Origin: a virus
Strand: one strand, 5' to 3'
IMG/VR virus record: IMGVR_UViG_3300021520_000002
Span: 221,573-285,572 of that record
Length of the DNA stretch: 64,000 bases
In this document: one piece after another, positions 23,367-31,168 of the stretch
Layout of the letters: every line of letters starts with the position of its first letter
How positions within the stretch are numbered: the first letter of the stretch is position 1
Position numbers and translations under genes: made by a program
The notes under the pieces: model-generated
Told to the model about the DNA's origin: nothing
Databases searched by the model: none
The model's input: the letters and a program-made list of their open reading frames with translations, nothing else

Positions 23367-23448
23367 GTTGACATCGATGTGCCTATCAATGTCAGCGGCT
23401 AACTCTTATCGTCTTTAAATAAAAAAGATCATTAGACGATTGATCTAA
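23367..23448 (+). promoter_or_regulatory. structured 5' leader with alternative hairpins
   Basis: The leader can form GACAT...ATGTC, then either TCGTCT...AGACGA or GATCA...TGATC; the last two are mutually exclusive because they share bases. This lies just before the AGGAGG ribosome site of the gene at 23464, so a regulatory leader is possible. Confidence 0.4.
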
Positions 23449-23463
23449 AAAACAGGAGGTAGT

Positions 23464-24309
23464 ATGGTGTATAAAGAACGCTTTATAGCTGTTGTTAAGG
23501 TTAATGGTTCTATCTTACGGGAAAGAGGAGAATCAAGAGATGAAGTTTATATCCCATTTGGTAGTGAATATTCTCTACTTCTTAAAAATAAGGAAAGTAG
23601 AAAAGCACAAGTTCAAGTTCAGATTGATGGGGTGGATGTTCTTGGTGGAAATTCATTAGTTTTAGAACCATTCCAAGAAATGGAACTTGAAAGATTTCTT
23701 GATAGTTGTAATATGAGTCAAGGAAATAAATTCAAATTTATTCAGAAGACTCAACAAATAGTTGAACATCGTGGAGATAAAATTGATGATGGATTCATAA
23801 CAGTTATATTTCAGTTTGAAGCTGAAAAACCTGAAAAGAAAATTGTTGAAGAACATCATCATCATACTTATCATGATCATTATCCGTGGAGAGTATATCC
23901 AACATATTATAGTAGTAATCCAGTTTTCACATCTGGATTAACTAGAGGCAGTTGTACTGGTGAAAATCTTGGTGGAGTTTTTTCTTCCAATATTTCATCT
24001 AATATTTCTGATTCAATACAAGTTAATTCTTGTAATTTTGCCGATATTAAACAAGCACCAATAATTGATCAAGATGAAGGAATAACTGTTAAAGGGAGTA
24101 TTTCTAATCAACAATTTAGATATGCTTATATCGGCAGATTGGAAGAAAATTCTCATACAATTAACATTAGATTGAAAGGAACAAAATCTAATGGTGTTGT
24201 TGTTGATCAACCAATAACAGTTAAAACTAAGTTAGAATGTAAAACTTGCGGAAAGAAGTCTAATTCTAATGAAAAGTTTTGTTCCAATTGTGGAACATTT
24301 TTAAATTAA
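23464..24309 (+). CDS. protein with His-rich linker and C-terminal zinc ribbon
   Basis: 281 residues, start after AGGAGGT. The N-terminal half is beta-rich (YIPFGSEYSLLLKNKESRKAQVQVQIDG), like a small jelly-roll. A His-rich stretch (EEHHHHTYHDHYP, about 133-145) follows, then a second beta region. The C-terminus is a zinc ribbon (CKTCGKKSNSNEKFCSNCG, about 259-277). The mix of binding modules suggests a structural or scaffold role; no function is recognised. Confidence 0.75.
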   Translation: MVYKERFIAVVKVNGSILRERGESRDEVYIPFGSEYSLLLKNKESRKAQVQVQIDGVDVLGGNSLVLEPFQEMELERFLDSCNMSQGNKFKFIQKTQQIVEHRGDKIDDGFITVIFQFEAEKPEKKIVEEHHHHTYHDHYPWRVYPTYYSSNPVFTSGLTRGSCTGENLGGVFSSNISSNISDSIQVNSCNFADIKQAPIIDQDEGITVKGSISNQQFRYAYIGRLEENSHTINIRLKGTKSNGVVVDQPITVKTKLECKTCGKKSNSNEKFCSNCGTFLN

Positions 24310-24344
24310 AATAGAGTAAGCTGATAATTGATGGGCACATTTTT

Positions 24345-24364
24345 CTAATTGTATATAGAAATGG
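24345..24364 (+). promoter_or_regulatory. phage promoter
   Basis: CTAATTGTATATAGAAATGG on the plus strand, about 20 nt before the ATG at 24385. A weaker match: the 3' AAT is replaced. Confidence 0.5.
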
Positions 24365-24384
24365 TAGTTTTGGAGGCGGAAAAA

Positions 24385-26079
24385 ATGGATATAGAAATAA
24401 ATAATATGCATGTTTTTGTTAGTAACTATTCTTTTACCGGAGTAGTTAAAACATCACTTGTAAAGGATTTTCATTTATTAAAACTTAAAATTGAATTTTT
24501 TAAAATTTTAAGTAATGATAGTAAAATAATTTCAATGATATCAAAGACTTGTCAAGAAGATCCAAGAAACGGTAACTCTTTAGGACTTGTAAGTACAAAA
24601 GTTGATTATGAAAAAGTTTTGAATTTTTATGATGCGGAAGAATTTAGAAATTATTTGCATTTTATAACGGCAAGACCATTCTTAGATGATAAAGTTAATG
24701 GTCAGTTATGGACAATTGAATTTAAATTTCAGAATGATGTACATTATTATAAGGTGTTATTAAGTACAAATGAAGTGTTAAGATTATATAATGTTGTTAA
24801 TTCTTATTATTCTCTTTATTTTGCTTTAGATTTTATTGTAAAAGAACATTCAAATCTAGCTCCAGTAGAAAAAGTTGAAGAGAAAAAAATAACAGAATAT
24901 ATTCCAAGCAGAAAAGAAGTTGTTGAAGAAAAATTTGAAGTTAAGGAGAGAAATGGAACAGATGATATTTTTGAATTATGTTTAACAAATTCAATTAAGT
25001 CAAGCTTGATTCATTATACAACCAATTATTTTAAATTCTTTTCATCAGAACATTGTAAGATTGTTACTAATGATCAGAAGACACAAATTAAAGTAGTTTG
25101 TCCGATATTAATTCCTGGAAAGTTTAATATTGATGAGAACTATTTTAAATCTTTAATTGTGACATCATCATTACATTTGGATAGTATAACTTTTACAATT
25201 AAGAAGATTTTATCTTTGCTATTACAGAGTTATGATAAATATAATAATCCTCTACATTTAATGATGATTAGTTATTTATTATTTGTATATATGTTAAGAT
25301 ATATTTATGATGTGAACAGAGATATATTTAGAGATTATTTTACTAAATTTATTTGTGTTCCAGAGATGCAGAGACATTTAATTATGAATTTAATTCGTAA
25401 TAATTTTTCGGATTATCACAATAAAATCTTCTTTGATTTTATAGCTGTTAATCCTCAGGATATTATGAATGAACAGACAAATAAAGAAATAAACACATTT
25501 TCTGAAACTTATAAACATCTTCTTCCGATTTCACAAGAAGAATTTGCCGATAAAGTATTCAATAGTCTTAATGGTCAAAATAAAAAATTTCCTGTTGACT
25601 TTAAAATAGCCAACAAGAAAATGATAGACATTAAAAATCTATTTGAAGAGAAACCAAAACAAACATTACAATCAAAATTGTTTGATTATGAAGGAACATT
25701 AGATACAACAGCTGGAATATTTAATGAATATACTTTTTTAAATTATACAAAGAATAATGGAAGTAAAATTATAAGTAAAACATATAAACATCTTTTAGAT
25801 TATATTCAGAATCCATCTTCTCTTCTATTAATGAATGAAAAAGATGTGCCAAAAGATGTTCTTAATTTATTTGATTTACTTTCAAAATCAGTTCTAAATA
25901 CAGAGAAATTAGCTAAGGATAATATATCAACATTAAATTATTATAATATATTAGTTGAATCTTTGCCGAATGCAAATTTATTTAAACATACAACTTTATT
26001 ATATGTTGTATATCAAATCATGGTACCTTATTATTATGATGTCTATGGTACAACACAATTTTATGATAATTTTTTATAG
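24385..26079 (+). CDS. large hypothetical protein ending in TAG
   Basis: 564 residues from MDIEINNMHVFV, the ATG after GGAGGCGG; a start 36 nt upstream lies in the promoter. The N-terminal 150 residues look like a beta-rich domain (VFVSNYSFTGVVKTSL); a charged linker (about 165-205, EKVEEKKITEYIPSRKE) leads to a long helical domain. No enzyme motif is visible. TAG is followed in frame by GAG ATG TAA. First gene of an operon with the two downstream genes. Confidence 0.75.
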   Translation: MDIEINNMHVFVSNYSFTGVVKTSLVKDFHLLKLKIEFFKILSNDSKIISMISKTCQEDPRNGNSLGLVSTKVDYEKVLNFYDAEEFRNYLHFITARPFLDDKVNGQLWTIEFKFQNDVHYYKVLLSTNEVLRLYNVVNSYYSLYFALDFIVKEHSNLAPVEKVEEKKITEYIPSRKEVVEEKFEVKERNGTDDIFELCLTNSIKSSLIHYTTNYFKFFSSEHCKIVTNDQKTQIKVVCPILIPGKFNIDENYFKSLIVTSSLHLDSITFTIKKILSLLLQSYDKYNNPLHLMMISYLLFVYMLRYIYDVNRDIFRDYFTKFICVPEMQRHLIMNLIRNNFSDYHNKIFFDFIAVNPQDIMNEQTNKEINTFSETYKHLLPISQEEFADKVFNSLNGQNKKFPVDFKIANKKMIDIKNLFEEKPKQTLQSKLFDYEGTLDTTAGIFNEYTFLNYTKNNGSKIISKTYKHLLDYIQNPSSLLLMNEKDVPKDVLNLFDLLSKSVLNTEKLAKDNISTLNYYNILVESLPNANLFKHTTLLYVVYQIMVPYYYDVYGTTQFYDNFL

Positions 26080-26090
26080 GAGATGTAATT

Positions 26091-26675
26091 ATGATTATAG
26101 ATGATATGACTATTTATAATAGTGTAGTAGATAGAGATAGAATGAGATCTTTAGCTGAAAAATTAGAAAAAGTTAAAGATCTTGCCGGTGGAGTATGTGA
26201 AGTTGGAGTGTATAGAGGTGGAACGGCAAGATTATTATGTTTAAACACTAATGAAAAAGTATTTCTTATAGATACTTTTGAGGGATTACCACAGGAATGT
26301 GAATTTGATAATCATCACAGAAAAGGTGAATTTAATAACACATCGATTGAACATATTAAAAATATTTTATCTGATTTATCTAATTATGAAATAATTAAAC
26401 AAGAATTTCCTAAAGGTGACACATCTAAACTTGATAATTTAAAATTTAAATTTGTTCATCTCGATGTTGATTTATATGAATCTGTAAAAAATTGTTTAGA
26501 ATATTTTTATCCTAAAATGGTTGATGGTGGATATATAATTTTTGATGATTATGGTTGGTTTCTTTGTCTTGGAGCAAAGAAGGCTGTTGATGAATTTTTT
26601 GTTGAATTAAAAGAAAAACCAGTTCAAGGAGCTAATTGTCAATACTATATTATAAAAGAAGGTGAAAAATGTTAA
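26091..26675 (+). CDS. TylF/MycF-like methyltransferase
   Basis: 194 residues. GVCEVGVYRGGTARLL (about 34-49) is the SAM-binding glycine loop, KVFLIDTFEGLP (about 57-68) and FVHLDVDLYES (about 123-133) carry the acidic residues of the TylF macrocin O-methyltransferase family, and GGYIIFDDYGW (about 147-157) the metal-binding DD. Family members methylate sugar hydroxyls using SAM and Mg. In a phage this could modify glycans or a hypermodified base. Overlaps the next gene. Confidence 0.85.
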   Translation: MIIDDMTIYNSVVDRDRMRSLAEKLEKVKDLAGGVCEVGVYRGGTARLLCLNTNEKVFLIDTFEGLPQECEFDNHHRKGEFNNTSIEHIKNILSDLSNYEIIKQEFPKGDTSKLDNLKFKFVHLDVDLYESVKNCLEYFYPKMVDGGYIIFDDYGWFLCLGAKKAVDEFFVELKEKPVQGANCQYYIIKEGEKC

Positions 26676-26869
26676 AAGAGATAAAAGAAAATCGAAAATA
26701 TTTTATTATAAATTTAGATGAAAGTTATGCGCCAAAAATATTTCAAGTTTTGAAAGAAGAAGAAATGAAAGCTGGTAGATGGCCAGAAGGTGATATTACA
26801 TTTGAACAATGGATTTTTGATACTTATGGTCAAGAAGGACTAGATTATTTAAAGTTTAATAAAGTTTGA
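26669..26869 (+). CDS. small hypothetical protein
   Basis: A 66-residue protein (MLKEIKENRKYFIINLDESY...) whose start overlaps the end of the methyltransferase gene by 7 nt. Mixed alpha/beta, acidic. Its position suggests a partner of the methyltransferase, without direct evidence. Confidence 0.65.
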   Translation: MLKEIKENRKYFIINLDESYAPKIFQVLKEEEMKAGRWPEGDITFEQWIFDTYGQEGLDYLKFNKV

Positions 26870-26870
26870 T

Positions 26871-26894
26871 ATTCAATGAATTTATATAGAAATT
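26871..26894 (+). promoter_or_regulatory. phage promoter for thioredoxin
   Basis: TTCAA, 5-6 nt, TTATATAGAAATTA on the plus strand. The leader of about 140 nt to the ATG at 27039 can pair CAAAAGA with TCTTTTG. Confidence 0.65.
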
Positions 26895-27038
26895 AAATGG
26901 TATAGAAAGATAAAAAATATAAAGGATTTTTCGTGACGTATTTTTTGGTCATGTTTTTTCTTTCTGGACAAAAGATTTTGTGAAGTGTTGTAAGATATTT
27001 TACAAAGTCTTTTGTTTGTATTCTTTTTTGGGGGTTTT

Positions 27039-27356
27039 ATGAAAGAATTAAATGATGATAATTTTGCTGAAGAAGTATATACAACTAAAAAACCAATATT
27101 AATTGAGTTTATGGCTCAATGGTGTGTAGTATGTAGAGAATTTGATAAGAAATTGGAACAACTAAAAAAAATTTATGGTGATAAAGTTGTGTTTGCAAAA
27201 GTTGATATAGATGAGAGTTTTAGATTATCATCTGGATTTAATATTGATAAATTACCAACATTTATTTTATACTATAAAAGAGAACCTATGAACTTTATTA
27301 TTGGAGCGGCAAATTTGTCAGAATTTAAAACTGCTATTGATGAAGTTATAAACTAG
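27039..27356 (+). CDS. thioredoxin-like protein
   Basis: 105 residues from MKELNDDNFAEEV, the usual thioredoxin length; nine upstream residues in the same frame have no ribosome site. WCVVC (28-32) is the redox-active CxxC, and KLPTF (about 76-80) has the cis-Pro. It could reduce a phage ribonucleotide reductase or other dithiol partners. Ends TAG at the normal C-terminus of the fold, evidence that TAG acts as a stop here. A hairpin follows. Confidence 0.92.
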   Translation: MKELNDDNFAEEVYTTKKPILIEFMAQWCVVCREFDKKLEQLKKIYGDKVVFAKVDIDESFRLSSGFNIDKLPTFILYYKREPMNFIIGAANLSEFKTAIDEVIN

Positions 27357-27387
27357 CTAATACCTCTTTCCATTTTTTCTCCTTCCT

Positions 27388-27418
27388 TAGGGGTGATAGC
27401 TTTTCCACTATCACCCTA
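27388..27418 (+). terminator. hairpin after the thioredoxin gene
   Basis: TAGGGGTGATAG / CTATCACCCTA stem with one bulged G, 31 nt after the thioredoxin stop. The U-tract is weak; it probably acts together with the next hairpin. Confidence 0.6.
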
Positions 27419-27420
27419 CT

Positions 27421-27597
27421 TTAAACAAATAAAAAACTGGCATTACGTTCTCGATATGAGTCGCGTAATGCCAATTTGTTTTGTTTTCTGTTGTAGCCCT
27501 TCTTCCCCTTTTTAGAGGTTTGAGGTCCACCATGTGAAGAGATATAAAGGACTTCCTCAACAATTCGCCGATGTTTCAGTTTCTTTTCTTTTTTCAT
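27421..27597 (-). CDS. small basic protein whose 3' end contains a terminator
   Basis: A 58-residue, very basic protein (MKKEKKLKHRRIVEEVLYIS...) starting after GGAGG, ending TAA. Its last third is the bidirectional hairpin at 27438-27473, so coding and termination signals overlap. Likely nucleic-acid binding by charge; function unknown. Confidence 0.6.
   Translation of the reverse strand: MKKEKKLKHRRIVEEVLYISSHGGPQTSKKGKKGYNRKQNKLALRDSYRERNASFLFV
27438..27473. terminator. bidirectional terminator
   Basis: Perfect 10-bp stem TGGCATTACG / CGTAATGCCA, with T-runs on both sides (ATTTGTTTTGTTTT rightward, GTTTTTTATTTG leftward). It separates the convergent thioredoxin and minus-strand units. 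Confidence 0.8.
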
Positions 27598-27772
27598 AAT
27601 TATCCTCCATTATCATTTTACTTACAATTGCACATTTATGTTTTTGAACTAAACGAAATTCTTTATGAACTTCTTTGTGTATTTTAGTAGTTTTCTTTTT
27701 TTGAGAAAAACTAACATAAATAACTTTTGGTTTAGGAGTCCAATCTATTATTTCTTCCTCTTCTTCAATCAT
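27557..27772 (-). CDS. small hypothetical protein
   Basis: A 71-residue protein, acidic start (MIEEEEEIIDWTPKP) and very basic middle (QKKKTTKIHKEVHKEFR). Ribosome site GGGGGA; promoter at 27804-27827 directly upstream. It overlaps the next gene by 41 nt. Confidence 0.62.
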   Translation of the reverse strand: MIEEEEEIIDWTPKPKVIYVSFSQKKKTTKIHKEVHKEFRLVQKHKCAIVSKMIMEDNYEKRKETETSANC

Positions 27773-27803
27773 GTATCCCCCTTTTTTATAGTTTTATAAA
27801 TAT

Positions 27804-27827
27804 ATTATTTCTATATTAAAATGAAGA
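27804..27827 (-). promoter_or_regulatory. phage promoter
   Basis: Minus-strand CTTCATTTTAATATAGAAAT followed by AAT, leading directly to the gene at 27772. Confidence 0.65.
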
Positions 27828-27909
27828 AAAAACAAAAGGGTCAAGATTTCATGAGCGCGCCCCTTTGCGATACTTCAATCCATATAACCTCCTTGGCCAC
27901 TAGGCCATT

Positions 27910-28122
27910 TTACATAGCTCTTACACAGGTTCCAGCCATTCCACAAACGGAACAGCTTATACCAAGTGAACATCTCGTTTTCTTTTTCGGACGAGTCTTG
28001 TGCAGAACGTCGTTGAAATATTTTCGAGATTTATGTTCAGTTTCAGCCGCTTTGTGTATTTCTACACTTAAAAAAGCGTTCTGAAGCTTACGAGCCAAAG
28101 TTGAATCTTGTAAAATTTGCAT
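27910..28122 (-). CDS. small zinc-finger protein, G+C-rich
   Basis: 70 residues from an ATG after AGGAGGAG. CSLGISCSVCGMAGTC (about 51-66) provides four Cys for a zinc site; the N-terminal 45 residues are helical and basic. The DNA is less AT-rich than its neighbours, so it may be an acquired gene. The opposite-strand frame here has no ribosome site. About 80 nt without a clear gene follow before the promoter at 27804. Confidence 0.68.
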   Translation of the reverse strand: MQILQDSTLARKLQNAFLSVEIHKAAETEHKSRKYFNDVLHKTRPKKKTRCSLGISCSVCGMAGTCVRAM

Positions 28123-28151
28123 GTTCTCCTCCTAGAGTTTTTTGTTACTTT

Positions 28152-28177
28152 ATTATTTCTATATGAAATCTTTAAAA
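28152..28177 (-). promoter_or_regulatory. phage promoter
   Basis: Minus-strand TTTAAAGATTTCATATAGAA followed by ATAAT. Drives the gene at 28122, 30 nt downstream. Confidence 0.7.
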
Positions 28178-28193
28178 ATAAAAACAAACAAAA

Positions 28194-28328
28194 TTTTCAT
28201 ATGATACGAATATCACATGAAAATCTTGCCGGTAGAACAATTTCTTAAACCAGCAAGTGGTTCAGAACAGGAACATCTACAGCCTACTGTAGCGTCCTTC
28301 AACTAAAGGTTACCCTTTAATCTATACT
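28194..28328 (-). ncRNA. small RNA E, paralogue of the RNA at 28384-28516
   Basis: About 135 nt between a promoter (28331-28355) and a strong terminator (28194-28223: 13-bp stem with a UUCG loop, then a long U-tract). In order on the minus strand: hairpin AAAGG-GTAA-CCTTT (28305-28318), core GGACGC-UACAG-loop-CUGUA-GAUGUUCC (28270-28297), hairpin GAACC/GGTTT (28247-28263), terminator. No convincing reading frame. The core and order match the neighbouring RNA. Confidence 0.75.
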
Positions 28329-28330
28329 TA

Positions 28331-28355
28331 TTAATTTCTATATGAAAAGCTTGAA
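28331..28355 (-). promoter_or_regulatory. phage promoter of small RNA E
   Basis: Minus-strand TTCAAGCTTTTCATATAGAA followed by ATTAA; starts the RNA ending at 28194. Confidence 0.7.
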
Positions 28356-28383
28356 TATCAAAAAAAGAAAATAAACAAAGAAC

Positions 28384-28516
28384 TTATGTGATATAAATAT
28401 CACATAAATCCTTCGCCAGTCGGAGCAAAACTTTTTTCCCGTGAGGGAATTAGTTAGGAGCATCCAAAGCTTTCTTTGGCGTCCCTTAGATATACATTAC
28501 TGTATATCTTACATTA
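28384..28516 (-). ncRNA. small RNA D, paralogue of the RNA at 28194-28328
   Basis: About 133 nt between a promoter (28519-28544) and a terminator (28384-28407: perfect 10-bp stem TTATGTGATA / TATCACATAA, then U-rich). In order: hairpin GATATAC/GTATATC (28489-28508), core GGACGC-CAAAG-loop-CUUUG-GAUGCUCC (28457-28485), hairpin TTCCC-TCAC-GGGAA (28436-28449), terminator. The core stem differs from RNA E at two base pairs, both compensated (C-G to U-A, A-U to C-G). Confidence 0.78.
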
Positions 28517-28518
28517 AT

Positions 28519-28544
28519 ATAATTTCTATATTAAAATCGCAAAT
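28519..28544 (-). promoter_or_regulatory. phage promoter of small RNA D
   Basis: Minus-strand TTTGCGATTTTAATATAGAA followed by ATTAT. Points away from the methyltransferase gene at 28570. Confidence 0.65.
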
Positions 28545-28569
28545 ATCAAAAAAAGAAAAAAGGAGAAAA

Positions 28570-29073
28570 ATGAACGAGTTTGTACACAACAGTGTTAGAG
28601 ATTTATTTGTCAACAAATATTTAGTATCAAAAAAAGAAGAGAAGTTATTAATTATTGATATTGGAAGTTATGATGTAAATGGTAACATAAGAGATTTATT
28701 TGATGTAAGTAAGAAATGGGGTTATTTTGGAGTAGATATTGAAGCAGGTCCAAATGTTGATATTATTTTAAGAAATCAATATATATTTTATGAATTTGGA
28801 GATTATCAAGTAGATGTAGTTGTATCTTGTTGTACATTTGAACATATTGGTTTGTTTTGGTTAACTATGAAAGAAATAAGTAGAATTTTAAAAGTAGGTG
28901 GATATTGTTGTATTGTAGCTCCATTTGATTGGGAAGAACACAAACATCCAATTGATTGTTATAGATTTTATCCAGATGGATTTAAAGCTTTAGCTGAATG
29001 GTCTGGATTAAAAACTATTGAAACATCTACTATGGCTGATAAACATCATACAATTTTTATCGGCCAAAAATAG
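28570..29073 (+). CDS. class I SAM-dependent methyltransferase
   Basis: 167 residues from MNEFVHNSVRDLF, the ATG after AGGAG. LIIDIGSYDVNG (about 28-39) is the SAM-binding loop, FGVDIEAGPNVD (about 56-67) the acidic loop, and VVVSCCTFEHIG (about 91-102) plus LKVGGYCCIVAPF (about 114-126) the later Rossmann strands of the methyltransferase type 11 group. Substrate unknown. TAG stop, followed in frame by TAA 15 nt later, before the next gene. Confidence 0.85.
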   Translation: MNEFVHNSVRDLFVNKYLVSKKEEKLLIIDIGSYDVNGNIRDLFDVSKKWGYFGVDIEAGPNVDIILRNQYIFYEFGDYQVDVVVSCCTFEHIGLFWLTMKEISRILKVGGYCCIVAPFDWEEHKHPIDCYRFYPDGFKALAEWSGLKTIETSTMADKHHTIFIGQK

Positions 29074-29093
29074 AATTTTTTAGGAGATTAATT

Positions 29094-29255
29094 ATGGAAG
29101 AAAAAGAAAAATTTTCAGGTTCTAGATTTTTAAGAGAAGGAAAACCATATTTAGAAGAATGTATTAAAGAGTTTGAAGAAAAAGTTAAAGATGGAACAAT
29201 TACTAACGAAGAAATTATATGTTTAACTTGGTGTAGAATAGAACTTATAAAATAA
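29094..29255 (+). CDS. small acidic protein
   Basis: A 53-residue protein (MEEKEKFSGSRFLREGKPYL...) with GGAG upstream, ending TAA before the terminator. Helical, with two Cys at the C-terminal side (ICLTWC). Cotranscribed with the methyltransferase gene; function unknown. Confidence 0.65.
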   Translation: MEEKEKFSGSRFLREGKPYLEECIKEFEEKVKDGTITNEEIICLTWCRIELIK

Positions 29256-29259
29256 AAAG

Positions 29260-29292
29260 AATTAGGGACAGACTTATCATCTGTCCCTAATT
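29260..29292. terminator. bidirectional terminator between convergent operons
   Basis: 13-bp perfect stem AATTAGGGACAGA / TCTGTCCCTAATT with a 7-nt loop, T-rich on the right and A-rich on the left. It separates the plus-strand methyltransferase operon from the minus-strand block starting at 29294. Confidence 0.88.
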
Positions 29293-29293
29293 T

Positions 29294-29827
29294 TTATTTT
29301 TTCTTTCTTGATTTTTGTGATATGTAATCACCACCAACTAATTGTTCTATTTTTATATTTTTATTAGCTGTATATTGAATTAATTCTTTAAAGACTGAAC
29401 ATCTATCTTTTTTAGTATATATAATAGGATTATTTCTCATAAATTTAATAATTTCTTTTGATGGAATATTTATTCTAAATACATCTATTTCTTCTTCTTT
29501 TTCAATTTGAATACCTTCATCCCAAATAACGGTTTTAAATCCAATCCAACCATTTTTGATTCCTTCAAGAACATGTTCAGCTGTGATTGGAGTAGTTAAT
29601 CCTTCTTCATCAACTAATTCTTTATTAATTTTTTCAACCCAATTATCAATAGTACTTTCATTATCAACAATTATATACTCTTCTTCAAGAGCTAATAATA
29701 ATTCTTCTAGAACTGTTGCTTTATCAAAATTTTCATCAGTTAATTTACTTAGTCTAATTGCACCTCTTTGAGTTGTACACATAACTAGATCTGTTGCTTT
29801 CAAAATATACTTAAAATCTTTTCTCAA
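29294..29827 (-). CDS. hypothetical protein
   Basis: 177 residues, acidic middle (LEELLLALEEEYIIVDNESTIDNWV) and very basic C-terminus (SQKSRKKK). Possibly DNA- or nucleotide-related, but no motif is recognised. Last gene of the block, ending at the bidirectional terminator; ATGA overlap with the upstream gene. Confidence 0.68.
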   Translation of the reverse strand: MRKDFKYILKATDLVMCTTQRGAIRLSKLTDENFDKATVLEELLLALEEEYIIVDNESTIDNWVEKINKELVDEEGLTTPITAEHVLEGIKNGWIGFKTVIWDEGIQIEKEEEIDVFRINIPSKEIIKFMRNNPIIYTKKDRCSVFKELIQYTANKNIKIEQLVGGDYISQKSRKKK

Positions 29828-30081
29828 AGTATTCCTCCTTTTCTATCTTTTATTACTTGCTTAATTGATTCATAAGCATAAATACTATTTTTTCGATATA
29901 TAAATTTATGAAATCTATCATGAATTCGATATATCATTTCCAATATATCTGCTGGAGTTAAATTTTCAATTGTTAATAATAATTCACTATATTCTCGATA
30001 TGAACTACGTTGTCTTATTAAATTGATTTTTTGCCGTTCTTTATAGAATTTCTTCTCTTCTTCAGTCATTCTCTTTTTCAT
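29824..30081 (-). CDS. small helical protein
   Basis: 85 residues from MKKRMTEEEKKFYKERQK (a start 21 nt upstream is possible). Highly charged helices and a conserved-looking DILEMIYRIHDRFHKFIY segment. Overlaps the CYTH gene by 20 nt. Function unknown. Confidence 0.6.
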   Translation of the reverse strand: MKKRMTEEEKKFYKERQKINLIRQRSSYREYSELLLTIENLTPADILEMIYRIHDRFHKFIYRKNSIYAYESIKQVIKDRKGGIL

Positions 30082-30550
30082 AATGACTTTTCCAATCCTC
30101 ATATTTTGCTAGATTTTTATTATAATACATTGGATTTCCTGTTACTTCATGAATAATTATCGGCAAAAGATCTGGTGGAATATAATCTGTATCTATAGTT
30201 TGATATTCAATTTCCATCATATTAAATCTAGCAAATTCATCAATACTAATTTTTAAAGGTTTATATTGATCATATATGTATCTTATTTTAGAAATTTTAT
30301 TTTTATATTTATCATCTAATTTAATAGTATTATACACAACTTCAAAAATTTCAGAATTTATTTCTTCTCTAATTTTATCAGTTCTAGATTTAATTGTCAT
30401 TTCATATTTTTTTTTATTATATTCTTCAGTACATCTAACTCTAATTTCTGAATTTCGAAGATCGGCAATATAAATCTGTTCAATATCTTGTTTTCTAGTA
30501 AAACTTTCTGGTATATTTGAAACTAAAAACTTTCTTTCTATTTCTTTCAT
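30062..30550 (-). CDS. CYTH-domain triphosphatase-like protein
   Basis: 162 residues. EIERKFLV (3-10) is the ExExK signature of the CYTH superfamily, followed by EIRVRC, YEMTIKSRTDKIREEIN and ISIDEFARFNMMEIEY, which supply the alternating Glu/Lys/Arg residues lining the triphosphate tunnel. Members cleave inorganic or thiamine triphosphate, or make cAMP; phosphatase is more likely for a short single-domain protein. It shares an operon with a (p)ppGpp-hydrolase-like gene. Confidence 0.88.
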   Translation of the reverse strand: MKEIERKFLVSNIPESFTRKQDIEQIYIADLRNSEIRVRCTEEYNKKKYEMTIKSRTDKIREEINSEIFEVVYNTIKLDDKYKNKISKIRYIYDQYKPLKISIDEFARFNMMEIEYQTIDTDYIPPDLLPIIIHEVTGNPMYYNKNLAKYEDWKSHYEKEND

Positions 30551-30559
30551 ATATTCTCC

Positions 30560-31168
30560 TCATCGGACAAAATCTCTATATGGATTATTTTCTAAATCTT
30601 TTACCTTTTCAACTCTCTTAGCTTCGATTTGAAAAATATTATGAATTATATCTTTAGGATATAATTGTAATTTACAACTATCTTTATTCCAAACAGTTAA
30701 TATTTTATGATATTGTGGTTCAATAAGACAGGCTGGTTCATAATCATATTCTCCATCTTGACTTGGACCACTAGAACAATCTGGTCGATATTGACCAGTT
30801 CGAATCATTCTAATTTTTTCAACCATACAAAAACAATCTTCTAATTCTGGAACATAAAGTGTATAAATTTCTTTTTTATTACCGCCAAAATTATGCCTTC
30901 TTATATATCTGTAAGCCAAACATCTTGATATATCTTCAAATTCTTTTTCTGGATTAGTAAATTTTATTTTTAAAATTGGTTTATCATATTTAACTACTTC
31001 TTGTACAAATTTTTTTATTGTATCATAAAATTCAATACCAATCATCTCAGTAACTTTTTTAAGTTCTAATGGATAACCACATCGAATAAAAATAGTTGGA
31101 TTGATTATTTTGATAATATCATTAACTCTTATTATATTATCTTTTAGTTGTTTTTCTTTTTTTGTCAT
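30560..31168 (-). CDS. hypothetical protein
   Basis: 202 residues, with RCLAYRYIRRHNFGGNKKEIYTLYV and a Cys pair (DCFCMV) in a beta-rich middle. No recognised family. ATGA overlap with the next upstream gene. Confidence 0.66.
   Translation of the reverse strand: MTKKEKQLKDNIIRVNDIIKIINPTIFIRCGYPLELKKVTEMIGIEFYDTIKKFVQEVVKYDKPILKIKFTNPEKEFEDISRCLAYRYIRRHNFGGNKKEIYTLYVPELEDCFCMVEKIRMIRTGQYRPDCSSGPSQDGEYDYEPACLIEPQYHKILTVWNKDSCKLQLYPKDIIHNIFQIEAKRVEKVKDLENNPYRDFVR

Noticed and set aside
27821-28084. 87-residue plus-strand gene
   Set aside because: No ribosome site; the opposite strand has a gene with AGGAGGAG, a promoter upstream and a Cys cluster.
28441-28569. Extended N-terminus of the methyltransferase starting at 28441
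   Set aside because: A GTG-type start without a ribosome site that crosses the small RNA D promoter; the ATG at 28570 has AGGAG.
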